Source: a virus. Taken from it: a stretch of DNA of 23,358 nucleotides. Made by a program: the position numbers and the translations under genes. Location: positions 1-23,358 of the IMG/VR virus record IMGVR_UViG_3300032046_000226; one strand, 5' to 3'. Positions 19,500 to 23,358 of this stretch are shown here, one piece after another (positions within the stretch are counted from its first letter, which is position 1; every line of letters starts with the position of its first letter). Under the pieces are notes generated by a model. The model saw only the letters and a program-made list of their open reading frames with translations. It did not search any database and was not told the origin of the DNA.

Positions 19500-19817
19500 T
19501 CATTGGGGTTCGCCAGTCAATGGCCCGTAGAGATCAACAAAGTCCTCCAGCCGAAGAAGTGCATACCGTCGCGCCTTTCGCCCCTGAGACACCTCAGTCA
19601 GAACCACCATCGGTGTCTGGTCGTCTTTACATGACCCTACAGCTTGCGACACTGCCCCCGTGAGCCAAGTTGGTAGTTTCTGGCGAGCCTTGTGCTCAAT
19701 AGCAAGCAAGGGCGTCGTCACGTCGGCGTGCGGCCCGCCGGTGCAGGGTTGGCGTTCGCCGCCAAGTATCGCCGCCGTCTCACGTTCCTGCCGCTTCCAA
19801 CGATCTCGACTGCTCAT
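19500..19817 (-). CDS. PD-(D/E)XK nuclease, resolvase-like
   Basis: 105 aa; ATG at 19817 overlaps the upstream stop (ATGA) with GGAAGGGGAAG ahead. RDRWKRQERETAAILGGER, then HADVTTPLLAIEHKARQKLP (Asp32, Glu41, Lys43 as the D...ExK set), then WLTGAVSQAV and TPMVVLTEV. This matches small phage endonucleases of the Holliday-junction-resolvase-like or VRR-NUC-like type that process recombination or packaging intermediates. Substrate not determinable from sequence. Confidence 0.75.
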   Translation of the reverse strand: MSSRDRWKRQERETAAILGGERQPCTGGPHADVTTPLLAIEHKARQKLPTWLTGAVSQAVGSCKDDQTPMVVLTEVSQGRKARRYALLRLEDFVDLYGPLTGEPQ

Positions 19818-20011
19818 GACTTCCCCTTCCTCGCCTTCAGCCAGGCACTCAGCCAGTCGCGGACTTCGCGGGGTTCGCTACCCTTGAGGACCGCCCCAAC
19901 GGTCTTTCCTCGCTTCGTGATCTCCAGGTAGATCGCACGGCAGTCGATGTTCGATTCCCTCACGAGAAGATCACGTTGCCATTCAGCGTTTTCCAGTTCG
20001 AGTGGTTTCAT
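19814..20011 (-). CDS. Small hypothetical protein (65 aa)
   Basis: ATG at 20011 with GGGAG 7 nt upstream (within the end of the previous gene). MKPLELENAEWQRDLLVRES, then IYLEITKRGKTVGAVLKG and REVRDWLSAWLKARKGK: strand-helix-helix layout. No family recognised. It precedes the nuclease with ATGA overlap. Confidence 0.6.
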   Translation of the reverse strand: MKPLELENAEWQRDLLVRESNIDCRAIYLEITKRGKTVGAVLKGSEPREVRDWLSAWLKARKGKS

Positions 20012-20016
20012 GATCT

Positions 20017-20208
20017 CTACTCCCACGCCTTGTCGCAGTCTTTGACCCCGCACTGCGGGCACGTCTCATCGACTAAACCTCCGCAATACCGATAGGGCAC
20101 GTCCGGCACAGGCGTGCCCTTGGGATACCGCTGTCCCCACTTGTGCCCGCAGTTCCGGCACACGAGTTCGACGGTGTAGGTGTCAACGTCAGTCCGAATC
20201 TCGTTCAT
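20017..20208 (-). CDS. Zinc-ribbon protein (63 aa)
   Basis: ATG at 20208 after GAGGAGATCGAA, overlapping the tiny upstream ORF as ATGA. CRNCGHKWGQRYPKG then CPQCGVKDC with an additional YCGG: a classical zinc ribbon of two CxxC knuckles. Phage ribbons of this size usually bind nucleic acid or a partner protein; target unknown. Confidence 0.7.
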   Translation of the reverse strand: MNEIRTDVDTYTVELVCRNCGHKWGQRYPKGTPVPDVPYRYCGGLVDETCPQCGVKDCDKAWE

Positions 20209-20276
20209 TTCGATCTCCTCATTCTTTCAGCCAATCTCCCGAGCGGGGTTCCGGGTATGAAGAGTTCCCAGCTCAT
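20205..20276 (-). CDS. Tiny coupled ORF (23 aa)
   Basis: GGGAGG lies 7 nt ahead of the ATG at 20276 and the TGA overlaps the next start as ATGA, so both ends look like those of real genes here. The product begins MSWELFIPGTPLGRL and ends RMRRSK. The start resembles the first residues of RusA-type resolvases (a beta strand then PGxPxG), so it might be a gene remnant. Too short to judge. Confidence 0.45.
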   Translation of the reverse strand: MSWELFIPGTPLGRLAERMRRSK

Positions 20277-20279
20277 TAG

Positions 20280-21098
20280 TTAGCCTCCCTCTCGCCCGTT
20301 TTGTGGACTCAAAAATCTCGGCTCCGCCGCCCGTCGTCTATCCGGCCCCCTCACCTCTCGCCAGTCAACGCAGGCGGCGAGCCTACTGCCGAGTCTCAAT
20401 GCCTCGGTGTCAAAGTCCGTAGGCGACAAGTTGGAGCTGAAGCACAAACGCGGCCTGCCGACAGACTCACACTGGTTGAGCAGGTCGAATATCTCCGACT
20501 GTATCTCCTTGCCCTTGAACCCTAGATCGCCCAACGTCAGGAAGTCGTGCAGGTCGCCGATCAGCAGGAGGTCGCACTCGCGCAGAATCTCGCCCTCGCG
20601 CGTGTCGGTATCGTTGTGCCGTTGCCACTCGTCGCGCATGTTATGAACAATCCTGTGGCTGAACCGATACCGCACGTCATAGACCCGCCGTTTGGTCGTG
20701 AGCATGTAGTTGCCTATCGCGTGCAACAGGTGGTCCTTGCCGACCCCGTAACCACGGTTGCCCACTCCCCAGAAGCCGAGTCCATGATCTACCTCGGGAA
20801 AACTCACGGTGAACTTGTGCGCGGCGGCGACCGCCGCCTTCTGGAGTTCGATCTCCTCCGCCGTGCCGGCGAAGGTAAAGTTCTTAAAGCTGTTGGTGAG
20901 TTGTTTCCCGCTCAACCCGGAACGCTCCAGGCAGCACTCGCGATACCACTGGATGCTCTCTTGCCTATGGCGAAGTTCTTCGGCCTCGATCTCCTCGGCG
21001 GTCGGCGGGTGCTCAAAAACGTGCCTGAGCTTTTCCCGGAGCTTCTCGGGGCAGTGGGAGAGGAACGCGGCTATCTGGGGTTGGAGGGGACCGATCAT
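20280..21098 (-). CDS. DnaC/DnaI-like helicase loader, AAA+ ATPase
   Basis: 272 aa; ATG at 21098 overlaps the initiator stop (ATGA). N-terminal 75 residues helical. Walker A GVGNRGYGVGKDHLL at 111-125, Walker B CDLLLIGDLHD at 175-185, sensor CFSSNLSP at 219-226, arginine finger LGSRLAAC at 236-243. Loaders place the replicative helicase at the origin. Odd points: Asp122 stands where Thr/Ser normally follows the P-loop Lys, and Walker B has Gly-Asp rather than Asp-Asp. Placement right after the initiator is the standard phage pairing. Confidence 0.85.
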   Translation of the reverse strand: MIGPLQPQIAAFLSHCPEKLREKLRHVFEHPPTAEEIEAEELRHRQESIQWYRECCLERSGLSGKQLTNSFKNFTFAGTAEEIELQKAAVAAAHKFTVSFPEVDHGLGFWGVGNRGYGVGKDHLLHAIGNYMLTTKRRVYDVRYRFSHRIVHNMRDEWQRHNDTDTREGEILRECDLLLIGDLHDFLTLGDLGFKGKEIQSEIFDLLNQCESVGRPRLCFSSNLSPTDFDTEALRLGSRLAACVDWREVRGPDRRRAAEPRFLSPQNGREGG

Positions 21099-21910
21099 CG
21101 GCTGAATACCCCGGCGTCTCGTTTTGGTTTTGGTGTCATATTAGGCACTCCGGTCCTGTAGGCGTCGAACTTACTGGAGAAGAATGTCAGGCTGTGACCC
21201 TGTTTGGTGATGAACGGGTCGGGGTCTGTGAAGTAGAAACCGATCCGCTTCTCGATTTCCCCGAACCTGTGACCCCGAAGTAGTGCTTTGAAGATCGCCG
21301 CATCCCGCGCCTCCTTGATCGTCGGACAGTCCTGGAACTCCTGAACGTACCGATCGTGCCAGACCTTGATGAGCCGCTGAGGTTCACCCTGATTCGCCTT
21401 GAGGTCCTTGCACCAGGGACAACCAGCGGAAGGTTCCAAAGGAACCTCAGTCTGTTTCTGTTTCTGTGTCTGTGTCTGGTTCGGAAGGGAAGGGGGTATG
21501 GGGGAAGGGAATGTTTCACTAACCGTTCCAGCAACGTTGCATTTCCGTTTCCGCGCGCGGCATTTTCGCACCCGCTCTGTGCTTGAGTCACTCTCAAATT
21601 GTCGCTTGTCCCAGTTGGTGATAAATGCCATTTTACCGCGATAGGAAACCATTTCTATCGCGTAGAAACGGGATAGTAAGTCAGTTGTAATCCGTTTTCT
21701 CATCCGAATTGATTGCGCAATATCGTCATTTGTCATCGGTTTTGAACTCGATAAGAGCAGAGTACCGCGCACTGGACTCTGGTTGGCTAAGGCCAGTAAA
21801 AGACCCCATATTCCCACTACTTGCGAGTACGGTATCTTGAGTTGGCGCGCTATGTGAGCGCACTTCTTACAATCGAGGACGTCATCCCACCATCTACACC
21901 AGCCCATCAT
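21095..21910 (-). CDS. Replisome organizer / replication initiator-like protein
   Basis: 271 aa from tandem ATGs at 21910/21907, GAGG 4 nt upstream. The N-terminus resembles phage replisome organizers: WWDDVLDCKKCAHIARQL, VVGIWGLLLALANQSPVRGTLLL, a winged-helix-like region, and FITNWDKRQFESDSSTERVRK (in part) at about 97-115. A Pro/Thr/Gln linker (about 135-160) is encoded by hexanucleotide repeats. CPWCKDLK follows, then a helical C-terminal domain. Initiators bind the origin and recruit the helicase loader, encoded next. The longer open frame to 22030 runs into the repeat array and is rejected. Confidence 0.8.
   Translation of the reverse strand: MMGWCRWWDDVLDCKKCAHIARQLKIPYSQVVGIWGLLLALANQSPVRGTLLLSSSKPMTNDDIAQSIRMRKRITTDLLSRFYAIEMVSYRGKMAFITNWDKRQFESDSSTERVRKCRARKRKCNVAGTVSETFPSPIPPSLPNQTQTQKQKQTEVPLEPSAGCPWCKDLKANQGEPQRLIKVWHDRYVQEFQDCPTIKEARDAAIFKALLRGHRFGEIEKRIGFYFTDPDPFITKQGHSLTFFSSKFDAYRTGVPNMTPKPKRDAGVFSR
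21431..21479. repeat. Inverted repeat and hexanucleotide repeats in initiator gene
   Basis: AGGTTCC-AAA-GGAACCT (21431-21447), then about five TCTGTT/TCTGTG units (21451-21479). They encode the Thr/Gln/Lys linker of the initiator. Similar repeats in initiator genes can be the replication origin; alternatively this is only a low-complexity linker. Confidence 0.55.
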
Positions 21911-21947
21911 GTTGCCTCGGTTTCCTTCGCCGGTTCCCAGAAACTTG

Positions 21948-22650
21948 CCCCTGCCTTGCCAAACCTGACCAAACTCCACCCCGATTCGATCCCGCCTAAG
22001 CCGACCCTGCCAAACCCGACCGGTGCTCACCCGGTCCTACCATGCCTGGCCGCGCCAGTCCAGGCCTTGATCGGAACAGATCGTCCTCGCCACACCAAAC
22101 TGCTCCAAATCGTGCCCTGCCTTGCCACTCCGTACCCGGTACAACCGGACCTCGCCTTGACGAGCCTTTCCAGACCCGGCCACGATTACGGGAATGAGTG
22201 CGTCCATGCCGAACCTCGCCTTACCCAGCCTCTCCACTCCAAAGCCGGCCGTGCCGCGAGTATGAGTGCGAAGAATCCCTACCTTGCCGCGCCTCGCCTA
22301 TCCCCATCCGGTCCCACCATGGCAAGCCAGACCGTGCCACGCCCCGCCTATAAAGAGGATAAGTCCGATCCCTGCCCTGCCGTGGCTCGCCAAGCCAAAC
22401 CTCACCGCTCCAGACCGGACCTCGCCTGAGTTCAGAGAATGAGTGCAACCCCTACCCTGCCCTTGCTGAACCATGCCACGCCTGAACTTACTCGACCTCG
22501 CCCCACCTCGCCATAGGTATAAGTGCGACCCCTGCCTTGCCTTGGTTTGCCTCGTCACACCAAACCGCATCTGTCCAAGCCTCGCCCGGCATTACCCGTC
22601 CATACCAAACCTGACCCGGGCCTGGCCCATCATGCCCTACCAAGCCATGT
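21948..22650 (-). repeat. Pentanucleotide-phased GG array with recurring box
   Basis: On the minus strand GG recurs every 5 nt in long exact registers. Between 22530 and 22646 all 24 steps stay in phase and most begin with GG (CC on the plus strand); between 22365 and 22426, 12 of 13 positions are CC. The register is broken by a box which on the plus strand reads near ATGAGTGCGACCCC, at about 22194, 22262, 22359, 22439 and 22519 (spacings 68, 97, 80, 80). The array fills the gap between a conserved phage gene and the initiator. All six frames are broken by stops or give Arg/Gly-rich repetitive products, so I do not call a protein. Confidence 0.75.
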
Positions 22651-22651
22651 C

Positions 22652-23218
22652 TTATGCGATCTGACTGAACTCCTGCAACTCGAAATGGGTGACCTCGAAG
22701 CGCCCAAAACGGGGGCGGTAGTCGCCCACACCGATTCTCTCCCCCGCGACTCTTATGACGGCCTCGATCACCTCCAGCGGGATATGGTCGTCGAGCAGCT
22801 TCAACTCGAAACTCAATCCCCATTCCGGCAGCCAAGCCCGCGTCCTCACGATCCTGGCCCGCTGGATACGAACAGGGGCCTGATGTTGGACCGCCTCTTG
22901 GTTCTCGTGCAGAATGAACCGCGGCTCGACGAGAAGGGAGCCCTTGAAGTCGTCCTTGTACGTCTTCTTCCCCTGTCCCTGAATCTGGAACTGAGCCGCC
23001 GCCTTGACGAGCGCCTGGTAGATATGCTCTGCAGGCTGCACGAACTTGCGGTCTCCGGCCCGCCGATACGCCGACATCTCGAACTCCTCCGCCGGTGTCG
23101 GCTTCGTCTTGTGGACGGGCTTCACTGGGTCCTGAAGTTCCTTCTCTGTGATCTCGCTGAACCGGTGCATGAGTAAGCCCGGATCAGCCCCCTTGATGGA
23201 TACCTGAATCGTTCTCAT
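22652..23218 (-). CDS. Conserved phage protein of unknown function (188 aa)
   Basis: ATG at 23218 with GAGGAGG 8 nt upstream, overlapping the upstream stop as ATGA. Pattern: MRTIQVSIKGADPGLLMHRF at the start, SAYRRAGDRKFVQPAEHIYQ in the middle, EWGLSFELKLLD, and IGVGDYRPRFGRFEVTHFEL near the end. I have met the LLMH ... GxGDxRPRFGRF layout in many phage proteins annotated only as hypothetical. The beta-rich fold with a Gly-rich C-terminal loop could bind nucleic acid. It stands just upstream of the periodic array and the replication genes. Confidence 0.75.
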   Translation of the reverse strand: MRTIQVSIKGADPGLLMHRFSEITEKELQDPVKPVHKTKPTPAEEFEMSAYRRAGDRKFVQPAEHIYQALVKAAAQFQIQGQGKKTYKDDFKGSLLVEPRFILHENQEAVQHQAPVRIQRARIVRTRAWLPEWGLSFELKLLDDHIPLEVIEAVIRVAGERIGVGDYRPRFGRFEVTHFELQEFSQIA

Positions 23219-23358
23219 CGTTCTTCCTCCTCGTTCTCGTGATCGTATAAACTGGGGCGACTCGTAAGATGCCAGTGCCGACCGCACGAGCAGAGGTACG
23301 GCCGTACATCCAAGCCGCTCTTTTTAGTCTGGCGCTTTGCAGCCCTAATAGCGGCCTC
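23215..23358 (-). CDS. Small zinc-finger-like phage protein, 5' end cut
   Basis: 47 codons are open from the window edge to a TGA at 23215-23217 that overlaps the next ATG. The visible part reads EAAIRAAKRQTKKSG, then YLCSCGRHWHLTSRP and an acidic tail (DHENEEEER). The Cys-x-Cys-Gly ... W-H-L-T-S pattern is common in small phage proteins that probably bind zinc. The codons for the acidic tail supply the next ribosome site. The start lies outside the window. Confidence 0.7.
   Translation of the reverse strand, partial: EAAIRAAKRQTKKSGLDVRPYLCSCGRHWHLTSRPSLYDHENEEEER

Noticed and set aside
22190-22530. CRISPR-like array
   Set aside because: The boxes are degenerate, uneven in spacing (68-97 nt), and the segments between them are periodic rather than unique spacers; no cas gene is present.
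21821-22664. Several open frames of 60-200 codons on both strands across the periodic array
   Set aside because: They are products of the 5-nt GG spacing, low in complexity (Arg, Gly, Ala, Trp or Pro rich), lie in mutually overlapping frames and lack consistent ribosome sites.
1-23358. Integrase, transposase, reverse transcriptase with variable repeats, or known anti-phage defence genes
   Set aside because: None of the readable proteins shows the motifs of these families; despite the Mu-like head genes there is no sign of Mu-type transposition in this window.

Overview
The window is a stretch of a tailed double-stranded DNA bacteriophage or prophage (Caudoviricetes). The evidence is a Mu-like head and packaging block (large terminase, gp29/DUF935-type portal, MuF minor head protein, prohead protease with scaffold), a replication block (replisome-organizer-like initiator, DnaC-like loader, an unusual sliding clamp), an HNH-AP2 homing endonuclease and many small ORFans packed with ATGA/GTGA overlaps. 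No integrase, repressor, lysis or tail gene is visible. The host cannot be named. The DNA is moderately GC-rich and almost every gene has a strong AGGAGG-type ribosome binding site.

Layout: (1) 1-10241, minus strand. Read in transcription order from 10241: a small conserved phage protein, a winged-helix protein with iteron-like repeats in its 3' end, a small ORF, a DUF5681-type small-terminase candidate, large terminase, four small ORFs with repeated junctions, portal, an unknown structural protein, MuF, a YkgJ-type cysteine-cluster protein, a ChaB-protease-scaffold fusion, and two tandem paralogous decoration-like proteins, the last cut by the window edge. (2) 10242-10648, divergent control region with a near-consensus promoter firing rightward and several inverted repeats. 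(3) 10649-15759, plus strand: about ten small ORFans around a beta-clamp (DnaN) fusion, ending at a textbook terminator (15767-15798). Most gene gaps here carry a conserved hairpin followed 4-8 nt later by AGAAGGAGG. (4) 15798-23358, minus strand. Read from the right: a cut zinc-finger-like protein, a conserved phage protein, a roughly 700-nt array with strict 5-nt periodicity, replisome organizer, helicase loader, tiny coupled ORFs, zinc ribbons, a PD-(D/E)XK nuclease, HNH-AP2 endonuclease, a radical SAM enzyme, and a series of overlapping ORFans.

How it fits together: region 1 packages DNA and builds the head, while region 4 starts replication and recruits the replicative helicase. The clamp in region 3 would tether the replicative polymerase. 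Candidate replication origins are the 5-nt-periodic array upstream of the initiator (21948-22650), the repeats inside the initiator gene (21431-21479), and the iterons and GC palindromes at 9487-10014.

The most unusual observations are the pentanucleotide-phased array with a recurring box, the family of covarying hairpin plus ribosome-binding-site leaders, the clamp with a 220-residue N-terminal extension, the three nested start sites in the protease/scaffold gene, and a compact three-way-junction RNA candidate after the terminase gene.
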